Shown in pieces: positions 1-7,819 of a stretch of DNA of 50,333 bases. How positions within the stretch are numbered: position 1 is the stretch's first letter; the number at the start of each line of letters is the position of its first letter. This DNA is from Glycomyces sp. L485 (lineage in GTDB: Bacteria; Actinomycetota; Actinomycetes; Mycobacteriales; Micromonosporaceae). The notes under the pieces were generated by a model. It was not told where the DNA came from, searched no databases, and saw only the letters and a list, made by a program, of their open reading frames with translations. The DNA lies in the NCBI RefSeq assembly GCF_022548875.1, contig NZ_JAKZEW010000033.1:1-50333 (forward strand), given 5' to 3'. The translations under genes and the position numbers were made by a program.

Positions 1-156
1 GCCATTCCCCGTGTCCAGGACCAGAACACCACACCCAAGCGCCCCAAGTCTCCACACCCCCGCAGCCCACCGAACCAGATGCGACAGCCCCCGAAACCGA
101 CACCGCCACAACCCCCCGCGCCCCGCCACAGCCGCCGAACCGGACCCTACGGTCCC

Positions 157-179
157 GCTCCTGCTCCTGCTCCTGCTCC
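157..179. repeat. GCTCCT hexamer microsatellite
   Basis: The hexamer GCTCCT is repeated almost four times in tandem. It is a simple-sequence tract in the apparently non-coding left edge. In the minus-strand open frame it would encode alternating Glu-Gln. Confidence 0.8.
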
Positions 180-293
180 CCACGACTAACCTCCGTGGCC
201 GACAGGGCACCCCCGACCTCCACTCAGCTCCTCATCGCTGCCCGCCTGAAGACCGACCGAAAAGCACGAGCGAGCCGACGACCTCAGCCCTCC

Positions 294-343
294 CATCCCG
301 CTACCTCGTTATCGCTGCCGCTCTTGGCGCAGAGCAACCATCC
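294..343 (-). repeat. Short dispersed element, left copy
   Basis: Read on the minus strand, this segment contains TGCGCCAAGAGCGGCAGCGA followed by an AGGT/GGGATG segment. The plus strand at 50190-50237 has the same layout, with roughly 37 of 47 positions identical by hand alignment. The right copy runs into a good ribosome binding site and ATG. In this left copy the ATG at the end opens only a short frame. The function is unknown; it may be a conserved upstream region of a gene family with a member at each end. Confidence 0.5.
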
Positions 344-446
344 ATCCAACACTGCCCCCGCCAGCGCACGCGCGGCCATTGCCGGACTCCCCAGGCGAAC
401 CCCAATCAAAAAGACGGCGACCGCCGATGCACGCGAAAGCAGCAAT

Positions 447-560
447 TCATCCGGGCGCCATTGCTTTGCCGCAAGCCGGGCCGATCGGGACGGGGAGGCG
501 ACCCGCCAAGAGCGCCGCGACCGCCAGCAGGCCCGCGAAAGTCGTCCTGGCTCTAGTCAT
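447..560 (-). pseudogene. Signal-peptide-like 37-residue fragment downstream of ngcG
   Basis: An ATG 18 bases beyond the ngcG stop opens a 37-codon frame. It starts MTRARTTFAGLLAVAALLAG: a basic N-terminus and a hydrophobic stretch ending in small residues, as in a secretion signal. The frame then stops with no mature domain. It could be the 5' remnant of an exported protein, such as a hydrolase that once closed the ngc operon, or a chance frame. No obvious continuation was found in the other frames downstream. Treat it as tentative. Confidence 0.25.
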
Positions 561-578
561 CGGATCGGTCTCCGCGTG

Positions 579-1484
579 TCACTTGATCGCGCCGGCCGTC
601 AGGCCGGATTGGATCTGGCGCTGGAAGATGATGTAGGCGATGAAAATCGGAACCATGGCCAGCACAGTCCCGGCGAACAGGGCGCCGGGGTCCCCCTCGT
701 ATCCCTGCCGCACTGCCAGGTTGGCCAGGCCCTGCGAGATGACCGCGTCGTCGGGGTTGCGGCTGAGCAGCACCAGCGGCAGCAGGAATTGGTTCCACTG
801 TCCGATGACGTTGAAGATGGTTATGGCGATCAGGCCGGGCTTGGCCATGGGGAGCATGACCTGGAAGAACAGGCGGTAGTGCCCGGCGCCGTCGATGAGG
901 GCGGCCTCGGCGACGCCGCTGGGCAGGGTGCGGAAGAACGCGGTCAGGAAGAAGACCGTGAACGGCAGCGAGTAGGCGATGTAGACGAGGATCAGGCCGG
1001 GGTAGGTGAAGAGCAGTCCGGCGTTCTGCAGGGTCTTGAACAGCGGGAACAACGCCAGGAACACCGGGAACATCATGCCGCCGGCGAAAGTGAAGTACAG
1101 CAGTCGGTTGCCGCGGAAGGTGTAGCGGGCGATCACGTATGCGGCCATGGCGCCCAGCAGCATGGTGCCGGTGACGGAGAAGACCATGACCTGGACGGTG
1201 TTGAGAAAGTACTGGCCGATGCGCGCGTTGTTCCAGGCGTTGACGTAGTTCTCCCATTGGAGGGCGGCGGGCAGGCCCAACGGGTCGGAGGCGATCTCGC
1301 GATCGGTCTTGAACGAAGTCAGCACGATCCAAACGATCGGGACGACGACCATGACCGCCCACAGCCACAGGAATCCCTGGGAGAAGACGTTCATGACCGC
1401 GCCCTCGCGCCGCGCCGGACGGCGGCCCTGCCGTGGGGGCTTCGCCTGGGACTGGTCGGTCGTTTCGGGGGTCCGGGTCGCCAT
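579..1484 (-). CDS. ngcG: Carbohydrate ABC transporter permease NgcG (MalG family)
   Basis: This 301-residue inner-membrane subunit belongs to a binding-protein-dependent sugar importer. It has six predicted membrane spans. The EAA loop, EAALIDGAGHYRLFFQVMLP, near residues 194-213 contacts the ATPase. The family assignment is certain. The NgcG name follows from the adjacent NgcE-type binding protein and the amino-sugar genes around it. Its ATG follows the ngcF stop by 10 bases, and a GAGGAG ribosome binding site overlaps that stop, so the two are probably translationally coupled. A long, basic, Pro-rich cytoplasmic N-terminus (about 30 residues) precedes the first span; an internal Met at residue 31 is an alternative start. 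No ATPase gene is present. Actinomycete sugar importers of this type commonly share one MsiK-type ATPase encoded elsewhere. Confidence 0.9.
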   Translation of the reverse strand: MATRTPETTDQSQAKPPRQGRRPARREGAVMNVFSQGFLWLWAVMVVVPIVWIVLTSFKTDREIASDPLGLPAALQWENYVNAWNNARIGQYFLNTVQVMVFSVTGTMLLGAMAAYVIARYTFRGNRLLYFTFAGGMMFPVFLALFPLFKTLQNAGLLFTYPGLILVYIAYSLPFTVFFLTAFFRTLPSGVAEAALIDGAGHYRLFFQVMLPMAKPGLIAITIFNVIGQWNQFLLPLVLLSRNPDDAVISQGLANLAVRQGYEGDPGALFAGTVLAMVPIFIAYIIFQRQIQSGLTAGAIK

Positions 1485-1494
1485 GGTCCGCTCC

Positions 1495-2418
1495 TCAGTA
1501 CTCGATCGTCTCGCGTCGGCCCGCCCGCAGCGCCACGACCGCGAGGGTCAGCGCGGCGAAGAACAGGACGACGCCCAGCGCGGACGCGAATGCCTGGTCG
1601 GCGAACCTGAAGGCGTACTTCCAGATCACGCCGCCGACGACCTCGCTGGCACCGTCGGGGCCGCCCTGATCGGGCGTCATCGTGTAGATCAGGACGAAGA
1701 CGTCGAGCGCGACGATGCTCAGGTAGATCCAAGCGGTCTGGACCGATTCCCACAGCAGCGGCAGGGTGATCCGGAAGAACAGCTGGAACCGGCCGGCGCC
1801 GTCGATGATGCCGGCTTCGTAGAAGTCTCGCGGGATGGCGGCCATCGCCGATGAGAAGAACACCAGGTAGAACCCGACCGAGCTCCACACGAGAACTGCG
1901 ATGACGGCGCCCAGCACCAGGGCCCGTTCGGCCAAGAAGCCGTTGGCGGGCGCCGGCAGCCCGAACAGTTGCAGCCCGTTGGCGAGGAGCCCCCCGAAGC
2001 CGGGCGGGGCGTATATCTGCTTCCACAGGATGCCGATGATGGCCAGCGAGAGCACCTGCGGGAAGAAGTAGACGATCTTGTGGAAGCGGGCGCCGCGCAC
2101 GCCCTCGATGCGGCCCTGCCGGGACCGTCCCCCGATGTTCAGCATGAACGCGAAGAACAGGCCCAGGGCGATGGTGACGATGGGCAGAACCACGAGGATG
2201 ACTGCGGTGTGCTTGATAGCCGGGATGACGAAGCGACCGTCTTTGAACAGGTTGACGTAGTTGTCGAACCCGATGTAGTCGAACTGGTTGGTCGATCCGC
2301 TCCAGTCGGTGAAGGAGATCTGGAAGGCCTGGGCGAACGGGAGGATGACCAGCCAGGCGTACAGCCCTACCGGCAATGCCAGGAAGCTCAGGATGAACGG
2401 GTACTTGCCGTGTCTCAT
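1495..2418 (-). CDS. ngcF: Carbohydrate ABC transporter permease NgcF (MalF family)
   Basis: This 307-residue partner permease of the importer has about six spans. Its EAA loop, EAGIIDGAGRFQLFFRITLP, lies near residues 205-224. It would form the heterodimeric channel with NgcG. The gene sits 30 bases after ngcE and 10 bases before ngcG on the same strand, in the usual binding protein-MalF-MalG order. The family is certain. The substrate (GlcNAc or N,N'-diacetylchitobiose) is inferred from NgcE and from the kinase, MurQ and NagZ neighbours. Confidence 0.9.
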   Translation of the reverse strand: MRHGKYPFILSFLALPVGLYAWLVILPFAQAFQISFTDWSGSTNQFDYIGFDNYVNLFKDGRFVIPAIKHTAVILVVLPIVTIALGLFFAFMLNIGGRSRQGRIEGVRGARFHKIVYFFPQVLSLAIIGILWKQIYAPPGFGGLLANGLQLFGLPAPANGFLAERALVLGAVIAVLVWSSVGFYLVFFSSAMAAIPRDFYEAGIIDGAGRFQLFFRITLPLLWESVQTAWIYLSIVALDVFVLIYTMTPDQGGPDGASEVVGGVIWKYAFRFADQAFASALGVVLFFAALTLAVVALRAGRRETIEY

Positions 2419-2448
2419 GAGTGGACCGCTCTCCTCAGACCCTCGTCG

Positions 2449-3849
2449 CTATGCGCCGTGGGTGAAATGCTCGATGGAGTCGTCGGCGGCGGTCTCGTCG
2501 GCGATGGTCTGCATCCGGTCGACGAATTCGTCGGGCGTGGACTCGCCGGACATGAGCGCGCCGAGCGCGGGCCTGACCTCCTCGTCCATCTTGGAGTACC
2601 AGAAGCGGAACTGCGGCTGGAACAGGTCGTCGGGGTTGGAGACGAGTTCGTCGGTGAGCTTGGCGGCCAGGTTGTCGAGCTTCACGCCCTCGACGACGGT
2701 CGCGGCCGAGACGGTGTCGCCGAAGATCTGCGCGCCCTCCTTGGAGAGCATGATGCGCAGGTACTCGTACGCGCCCGGCTTGTTGGCGGCCTTCTGGGGG
2801 ACGATGAACGGCTCCTCGCCGCCGGCGCTGATCAGTCCCGGCTGCCGCGAGCCTTCGAGGTAGGGCACGCCGATCGGGGCGTACTCGAAGTCGTCGGGCG
2901 CGATGCCCTTCTGCTCGTTGGGCAGCCAGGAGCCGACCGGGATGAACGCGGCCTGGCGCTCGTTGAACGCCGTCTGGGACTGGATGTGGTCGAGTCCGGG
3001 GGATCCTTCGAGGATGTAGCCGTCCTCCCAGAGCTTGTACATCGCCTCGGCGGCCAGTCCCACCGACTCCTGCGACCAGGCGTCGGGTTCGAGGTTGTCG
3101 ATCGCCTTGAGGACGTCGACGCCGCCGTGGCGGCCGGTGAGCATGAGGAACATGTCGTACAGGTACACCGGGTGGACGCCCGTGTACACCCACGGCGCGA
3201 TGCCCTCGGCCTGGATTGCCGGGCACAGGTCGAGCATCTCCTCCCAGGTGGTCGGCGCGGTCCAGCCGTGGTCGGTGAAGAGCTTGTCGTCGTACCAGAT
3301 CGTCCACGCCGAGAAGGCGTAGTTGAGCCCGTATACCTTCCCGTTGAAGGTGCCCTTGGCGAGCGATCCCGGGCGGAGCGTGTCGCGGACGGTCACGTTC
3401 GGGTCGTCGATCGAGGGGGCGTCCAGCAGCGGGGTCAGCTCGGCCAGCTCGCCGTCGTTGATGAGCGAGTCGATCGGGATCTCCTGCGCCCCGGAGTTGT
3501 CGATGACGTCGGCCGGCTCGCCCTGGGCGAAGCGCGGCTGCTGGGTCTCGGAGATCTGCTGGGTGGCCAGGTGGGAGATCTCGGCGTCGGGAAACTTCTC
3601 GTTGTACAGCTCCTGGTGCTGGACGGCGTACTCGTTGCCGAAGCCGCCGTCGAAGATGACCACGTCGAGCGGCGCGGACGGGTCGACGCCGAAGGGGTTC
3701 TCGGCGTCGTCGCCGACGCTCACGTCCTCGGAATCGTCGTCGGCGCCGCTGGTGGCGCAGGCTCCCAGGGAGCTCGCGGCCAGTCCGGCGGCGCCGGTCC
3801 CCAGGAGTCGGCGGCGGGTGAAGTTCGGTGTTGAGATCGGCTTCCTCAT
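2449..3849 (-). CDS. ngcE: N-acetylglucosamine/chitobiose-binding lipoprotein NgcE
   Basis: This 466-residue extracellular solute-binding protein captures amino sugars for NgcF/NgcG. The N-terminus has an Arg triplet (12-14), a hydrophobic stretch and the lipobox LGAC with Cys31, so the mature protein should be lipid-anchored. The mature part resembles the Streptomyces NgcE family as I know it: a VVIFDGGFGNEYA-like opening, DVIDNSGAQ, WTIWYDDKLF and DHIQSQTAF segments in the same order. The ATG has a GAAGGAG ribosome binding site about 10 bases upstream. It lies 15 bases after the RpiR gene, which points to one operon: regulator-ngcE-ngcF-ngcG. Confidence 0.88.
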   Translation of the reverse strand: MRKPISTPNFTRRRLLGTGAAGLAASSLGACATSGADDDSEDVSVGDDAENPFGVDPSAPLDVVIFDGGFGNEYAVQHQELYNEKFPDAEISHLATQQISETQQPRFAQGEPADVIDNSGAQEIPIDSLINDGELAELTPLLDAPSIDDPNVTVRDTLRPGSLAKGTFNGKVYGLNYAFSAWTIWYDDKLFTDHGWTAPTTWEEMLDLCPAIQAEGIAPWVYTGVHPVYLYDMFLMLTGRHGGVDVLKAIDNLEPDAWSQESVGLAAEAMYKLWEDGYILEGSPGLDHIQSQTAFNERQAAFIPVGSWLPNEQKGIAPDDFEYAPIGVPYLEGSRQPGLISAGGEEPFIVPQKAANKPGAYEYLRIMLSKEGAQIFGDTVSAATVVEGVKLDNLAAKLTDELVSNPDDLFQPQFRFWYSKMDEEVRPALGALMSGESTPDEFVDRMQTIADETAADDSIEHFTHGA

Positions 3850-3864
3850 GGGCTTGTTGCTCCT

Positions 3865-4779
3865 TCAGATGTCGGTGCGCTTCAGTGGACGGTGGCCCAC
3901 CACGGCGCGAGCACGGGATTCGAGGGCCTCCATCGTTTCGGGGAAGCGCCGCTGCGCGACGGCGATGTAGACGAGGTCGGCGACGAGCAGTTGGGAGTGC
4001 CGGGCCGCGAGCAGATCGGCGCGGAAGCCGGTCTGGCGAGTAGCCGAGAGCAGTTCGACGTCGGCGACCTCGGTGATCGGCGAGTCGGGGTAGGCGGTGA
4101 TCGCGACGGTGAGAGCGCCGCGGCTGCCGGCCTCGGTGAGCATTTCGATGGTCTCGGCGGTCGTCCCGGAGTGGGACGCGGCGATCGCGACGTCGTCCCC
4201 GCCGAGCAGCGCGGCGCTGGCCAGCGCGTCGTGGACCTCGGTCCAGGCCCAGGCTGCGACGCCGGTGCGGTAGAAGCCCATTTGGAGTTCGCGGGCGACG
4301 ATCGCGCTGGTGCCGACGCCGTAGACGTCGACGCGGCGGGCGTCGCAGACTCGGGCGGCGACGCGTTCGACGGCGTCGAGGTCGAGGGTGTCGACGGTGT
4401 CGCGCAACATGGCTGCGTCGACGGTGATGAGCTGTTTGAGGACGCGGTCGAGGGGGTCGTCGGGCGCGATCTCCTGCCCGATGTTGACGTCCCAGCCGGT
4501 CTCGGATCGGGCGGAGGCGCGGCCGGTCTCGGTGGCGATGGCGACGCGGAGGGCCGCGTAGCCGTCGTAGCCGAGGTGGCGGCAGAATCGGGTGATGGTG
4601 CCCGGGGAGGTGCCGGAGAGTTCGGCGAGGTCCATGATGGTCGCGTGGGCGGCGCCCTCGGGATCGGCGAGGACTTGGTCGGCGACTTTGGACAGCGCAT
4701 CGGACAGTTCGCCGGCCTGGCGGCGGATCCTGTCGAGGACGCTCCCGTTCACCGCGTCGTCAACTTCACTCCGATCCAC
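3865..4779 (-). CDS. RpiR-family regulator of the ngc importer
   Basis: This 304-residue transcription factor has an N-terminal RpiR-type helix-turn-helix (about residues 35-75, including LAELSGTSPGTITRFCRHLG). The C-terminal SIS sugar-phosphate isomerase fold (about 120-270, with ASHSGTTAETIEML) binds a phosphosugar effector. I chose the GTG at 4779 because GAAGGGGG lies just upstream; a TTG at 4806 is in frame but lacks such a site. The gene leads the ngcEFG operon and is divergent from the kinase gene. It probably responds to an amino-sugar phosphate such as GlcNAc-6P. Activator or repressor action cannot be told from the sequence. Confidence 0.85.
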   Translation of the reverse strand: MDRSEVDDAVNGSVLDRIRRQAGELSDALSKVADQVLADPEGAAHATIMDLAELSGTSPGTITRFCRHLGYDGYAALRVAIATETGRASARSETGWDVNIGQEIAPDDPLDRVLKQLITVDAAMLRDTVDTLDLDAVERVAARVCDARRVDVYGVGTSAIVARELQMGFYRTGVAAWAWTEVHDALASAALLGGDDVAIAASHSGTTAETIEMLTEAGSRGALTVAITAYPDSPITEVADVELLSATRQTGFRADLLAARHSQLLVADLVYIAVAQRRFPETMEALESRARAVVGHRPLKRTDI

Positions 4780-4811
4780 GTGACCCCCTTCACAACGTGT
4801 GCTCAAGAAAA

Positions 4812-4839
4812 ACTATTGTCCGAGACACCCGCATGTCAA
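4812..4839 (-). promoter_or_regulatory. Promoter of the rpiR-ngcEFG operon
   Basis: On the minus strand a consensus -35 TTGACA is followed, after 16 bases, by AATAGT. This lies about 30 bases upstream of the GTG start. The surrounding intergenic region is unusually AT-rich for this window and carries imperfect inverted repeats (TATTGTC at 4814-4820 and GTCAATA at 4835-4841) overlapping the promoter, a plausible RpiR operator. The same region must also serve the divergent kinase gene. Confidence 0.6.
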
Positions 4840-4906
4840 TAACACGAGAATTATTTTTACTGGCTCTCGTGGACAGTGCCGGTAACCCTAGAGGCAGGGG
4901 GACGCC

Positions 4907-5863
4907 ATGGATCAGAAACTCGCCGTCGGCATCGACGCCGGCGGCACGAGCTCGCGTGCCATCCTCATCGACGAGACCGGCGCGGTGCTCGGGACCGGGG
5001 CCGCAGGGCCGTCCAATCCGGTCGGCGGCGACCGCGAGACCGCTCTGTCGAATATGGCCTTGGCGTTGCGGCGGGCCCTGGGCGGCATCGATCCGCGCGA
5101 GATCGCGGCGGTGTGCGCCGGGACGGCCGGGGTGCTGTCGGTGACCGACGAGGTCAGGGAGCTCGCCGCCGAACTGCGGGGCCGCTTCGGCACCGACTGC
5201 GAAGTGGAGCTGGTCAGCGACGCCGTCATCGCGTTCGCCGCCGGATCGGCATCCCCGGACGGGACCGTGGTGGTGTCGGGGACCGGAGCGGTGGCGTTCG
5301 GGATCCGCGACCATATGGTGCCCGCGCGCAGGGCCGACGGGTACGGCTGGCTGCTGGGGGACGCGGGCTCGGGGTTCTGGATCGGGCGGGAGGCCGTGGT
5401 CGCAGCGCTGCGGCACATCGACGGGAGCGGCCCGGGCGGGCGACTGGTCGAGGCGATCATCTCGGCGGTCTCGCCGGGCGAGCGGCGCTCGGGCGCGCTC
5501 GTCGCGCGGTGCATGACCGACCCTCCGGCGCGCCTGGCGCGGTTCGCGTCGCTGGTGTGCGAGGCCGCGGACGGCGGCGACGCCATGGCGAAGTCGATCG
5601 TAGCCAGGGCCGTGGGGCACCTGGCCGAGACGGCGGCGTCGGTCGTGGACCCGGAGCTGCCGATCGTCATGGCAGGGTCCCTGCTGACGCGCCCGACGCC
5701 GGTGGCGGTGATGCTGCGCGAGCGCTTCCGGCTCGTCTACCCGAAGGCGGGGATCAGCCAGGCGACCGCCCCGGCAGTGGGGGCCGCCTGGCTGGCGGCC
5801 CGCACGTTCCGGCCCGACGAGGAGGAGCGCCAGCGGCTCCACCGCGAGCTCGCCCGGCGCTAG
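4907..5863 (+). CDS. BadF/BadG/BcrA-type amino-sugar kinase (GlcNAc/MurNAc kinase)
   Basis: This 318-residue ASKHA-fold ATPase has phosphate-1 motif IDAGGTSSR (residues 9-17), a phosphate-2 region VVSGTGAVAFG (about 124-134) and a DGYGWLLGDAGSGFWIG segment (about 144-160), as in eukaryotic-like GlcNAc kinases. It would phosphorylate imported GlcNAc and perhaps MurNAc to the 6-phosphate. Clostridial MurK of this family uses both, and murQ lies nearby. The start is the ATG after an AGGGGG ribosome binding site. The gene is divergent from the rpiR-ngc operon with about 125 bases between them, so shared control is likely. The family is firm; the substrate is inferred. Confidence 0.85.
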   Translation: MDQKLAVGIDAGGTSSRAILIDETGAVLGTGAAGPSNPVGGDRETALSNMALALRRALGGIDPREIAAVCAGTAGVLSVTDEVRELAAELRGRFGTDCEVELVSDAVIAFAAGSASPDGTVVVSGTGAVAFGIRDHMVPARRADGYGWLLGDAGSGFWIGREAVVAALRHIDGSGPGGRLVEAIISAVSPGERRSGALVARCMTDPPARLARFASLVCEAADGGDAMAKSIVARAVGHLAETAASVVDPELPIVMAGSLLTRPTPVAVMLRERFRLVYPKAGISQATAPAVGAAWLAARTFRPDEEERQRLHRELARR

Positions 5864-6073
5864 GCGCACGGGACGATATCTTCGCCGACGTGCACGAATC
5901 GGACCTCAGCGGCCATCCGCGCGGCACCTGGGATGGGAGCGGGAATTCGCGCGATGACCGAGGTTTCGACATCGGCGAACGACATCGCTGGGGGTTCGAA
6001 ATGCCCCCTACCCCTTGGAACGGATTAGTCGCAGCCAGGAACACCCGATCCGGAAATGACTTAATGTGAACTG

Positions 6074-6781
6074 ATGGGCCCTGACGAAAATCCCTCGCGT
6101 TTCAGCGGGGGAAACGGACCGCCATCAGACGCTCAATACCGCCCGCCGGATTGGCGCCAACGCCTCAAACACACCGGGGACCGATTCCTCGCGAACCGTC
6201 TCATGCCGCCCTTGGCGGCGGCCGTGTTCGCTCTCGTACTGGGAATGATCGCGGGATACGCCCTCTCCGCCTCCGATAGGTCCCGGTTGACCGACCTCGA
6301 GGCGACGTACGCCGCCGAAGTCGAGTCAGCGGAGGCATTGCAGGACCAACTCGATGGCCTCAAGGACCACATCGCCGATCTCGAGTTCGAGATCGAGCAG
6401 CAAGGAGCCGAGCTCGACGAGGTCGATCAGCGCGAAGCCGAGCTCGACGAGCGCGAATCCGCGATGGACGAGCGCGAACAGGAACTCGATGATCTGGCGG
6501 GAGAGCTCGACTCGCGCGAAGAGTCGATCACCGAGACCGAAGATGAAATCGAAGAGAACACCATACCGGGAGACGGCATCTGGGTCGTCGGCGACGAAGT
6601 CGAGCCTGGAACCTATAAGGCGCAGGGCTCGGGATCGGCCTGCTACTGGGCCCGGCTCGGTTCGCTCGACACCTCCGACATCCTCGACAACCATTTCGGC
6701 TCAGCGAAGGTCACCGTCGAGCTCCATAACAGCGATGCGGCGTTCGAGACCTCGGGCTGCGGTTCCTGGGTCAAGCAATAG
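6074..6781 (+). CDS. Single-span membrane protein with coiled coil and C-terminal extracellular domain
   Basis: This 235-residue protein has no assigned function. It has a short Pro/Gly-rich cytoplasmic N-terminus and one membrane span at about residues 44-64. A long, very acidic heptad coiled coil (about 70-165, many ELDE/ERE repeats) follows. The C-terminal domain (about 170-235) contains VGDEVEPGTYKAQG and two Cys (one before YWARLG, one in SGCGSW) that could form a disulfide outside the cell. Similar 'DxxPGTY' domains occur in actinobacterial surface proteins of unknown role. The ribosome binding site before the ATG is weak. Its last 11 bases overlap the end of the convergent murQ. The salvage genes around it give no clear functional hint. 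Confidence 0.75.
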   Translation: MGPDENPSRFSGGNGPPSDAQYRPPDWRQRLKHTGDRFLANRLMPPLAAAVFALVLGMIAGYALSASDRSRLTDLEATYAAEVESAEALQDQLDGLKDHIADLEFEIEQQGAELDEVDQREAELDERESAMDEREQELDDLAGELDSREESITETEDEIEENTIPGDGIWVVGDEVEPGTYKAQGSGSACYWARLGSLDTSDILDNHFGSAKVTVELHNSDAAFETSGCGSWVKQ

Positions 6782-7730
6782 CACCTCCAGCCTCACCTCT
6801 CGGATCGGCCAGGGCCCTGGCGAGCCTTCCTCCGGCCTCGTCGAGCGCCAGATCGGCGCTCTTCGCGTCGACGCCGTGTTCGATCATGACCACGGCGGTC
6901 TTGATGCGGTTCCCGGCCTCGTCGAGCGCGGCCTCGGCGATACCCTCATCGGCGCCGGTGATCTCGCTGACCATCCGGACGGCCCGGTCGGCGAGCTTGG
7001 AGTTGAGCACACGCATGTCGACCATGTGGTTGCGGTAGACCCTGCCAAGTTTGACCATGGTGATCGTCGAGATCATGTTGAGCGCGAACTTCTGGGCCGT
7101 GCCGGATTTGAGGCGCGTCGAACCCGCGACGACCTCGGGTCCGACCGGGATCTCGATGGCGTGCTCGGCCTCGCGCGACAGGACGGTCCCGGTGTTGCAC
7201 GAGAGGCCGACGGTGAGCGCCCCGCGGCGGCGCGCCTCGCGGACGGCGGCGACGACGAACGGCGTTCGGCCCGATGCGGCGATGCCGACGACGACGTCGT
7301 CGGGCCCGACGTCCTCGGCGGCGACGGCGGCCTTGCCGGAGTCCGCGTCGTCCTCGGTGCCTTCGACGGCGCCGCCTTCGGCGGCCCTGCCTCCGGCGAG
7401 GATGGCCTTGACGAGGTCGGGCGGGGTGGAGAACGTCGGCGGGCATTCGGCGGCGTCCATGAGAGCGACCCGTCCGGCGGTCCCGGCGCCTACGTACCGC
7501 AGTCGCCCTCCGGCTTCGAGGCGTGCGACGACGGCGTCGATGGCCTCGGCCAGTTCGGGGAGCGCCCGGGCCACGGCGGCTGGCACGGTCGCGTCGGCCT
7601 CGTTCATGGTGCGGGCCAGTTCGAGCGTCCCGAGGCGGTCGATCGAGGCGTATCGCGGGTCGGCTTGTTCGGTTGCCAGCGATGCCAGTGCGGCATGCGC
7701 ACGGTCTGGGTCGTCGGTCGTGTCACTCAC
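6771..7730 (-). CDS. murQ: N-acetylmuramic acid 6-phosphate etherase MurQ
   Basis: This 319-residue cytoplasmic enzyme of cell-wall recycling cleaves the lactyl ether of MurNAc-6P to GlcNAc-6P and D-lactate. It has the SIS fold with VGAGTAGR near residues 80-87, the signature ECPPTF with catalytic-base candidate Glu95, EGTEDDA with Glu126, GIAASGRTPFV and the GTAQK segment. I chose the GTG at 7730 as the start: the frame extends upstream but into the operator region, and no clear ribosome binding site is seen. The TAGGCT just upstream suggests a very short or leaderless transcript. It is divergent from the RpiR gene at 7820, as murQ is from murR in enterobacteria. Its 3' end overlaps the convergent membrane-protein gene by 11 bases. 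Confidence 0.9.
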   Translation of the reverse strand: MSDTTDDPDRAHAALASLATEQADPRYASIDRLGTLELARTMNEADATVPAAVARALPELAEAIDAVVARLEAGGRLRYVGAGTAGRVALMDAAECPPTFSTPPDLVKAILAGGRAAEGGAVEGTEDDADSGKAAVAAEDVGPDDVVVGIAASGRTPFVVAAVREARRRGALTVGLSCNTGTVLSREAEHAIEIPVGPEVVAGSTRLKSGTAQKFALNMISTITMVKLGRVYRNHMVDMRVLNSKLADRAVRMVSEITGADEGIAEAALDEAGNRIKTAVVMIEHGVDAKSADLALDEAGGRLARALADPRGEAGGAIA

Positions 7731-7746
7731 AGGTGAGAGCCTAGCG

Positions 7747-7767
7747 TAGTGAAGATAAATTTCACTA
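7747..7767. promoter_or_regulatory. Palindromic operator in the murQ-rpiR intergenic region
   Basis: A perfect inverted repeat with 7-base arms, TAGTGAA-(7)-TTCACTA, is centred 27 bases upstream of the murQ GTG. It overlaps the likely murQ promoter and lies in the AT-rich centre of the divergent spacer. The length and position fit a binding site for the adjacent RpiR/MurR-like dimer. Confidence 0.6.
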
Positions 7768-7788
7768 TCATACGGTTTGATGAAGAAA

Positions 7789-7809
7789 TACACCGGACGT
7801 TCGGGTGTA
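7789..7809. promoter_or_regulatory. Second palindrome upstream of the murR-like gene
   Basis: The inverted repeat TACACC-(9)-GGTGTA ends 10 bases before the ATG of the RpiR gene. The arms differ in sequence from those of the 7747-7767 palindrome. It may be a site for another factor or an autoregulatory element that would block start-site access. Confidence 0.4.
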
Positions 7810-7819
7810 CCGTGTGCTC

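Larger units (their letters stand above)
1..446. other. Left-edge stretch without a convincing gene
   Basis: This stretch lies downstream of ngcG. Several frames are open on both strands, but their translations are low-complexity (Arg/Pro-rich on plus, Gly/Arg/Ser-rich on minus) and match no family I recognise. One minus-strand frame is open from a GTG at 223 to the window edge and could be the start of a truncated gene, but no ribosome binding site supports it. The stretch also holds a hexamer repeat (157-179) and one copy of a short element shared with the right end of the window (294-343). Confidence 0.4.

Noticed and set aside
157-179. Hexamer repeat as part of a CRISPR-like array
   Set aside because: It is a simple tandem hexamer without spacers. 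No CRISPR repeats or cas genes are in the window.
195-1610. Long plus-strand open frame opposite ngcG
   Set aside because: It is antisense to a clear permease gene with an EAA loop and membrane spans. Its translation is Gln/Glu/Gly-rich low complexity, typical of the frame opposite a high-GC gene.
5864-6073. Possible small gene between the kinase and the coiled-coil protein gene
   Set aside because: The open frames here are continuations of shadow frames of the kinase gene; no start with a ribosome binding site is present.
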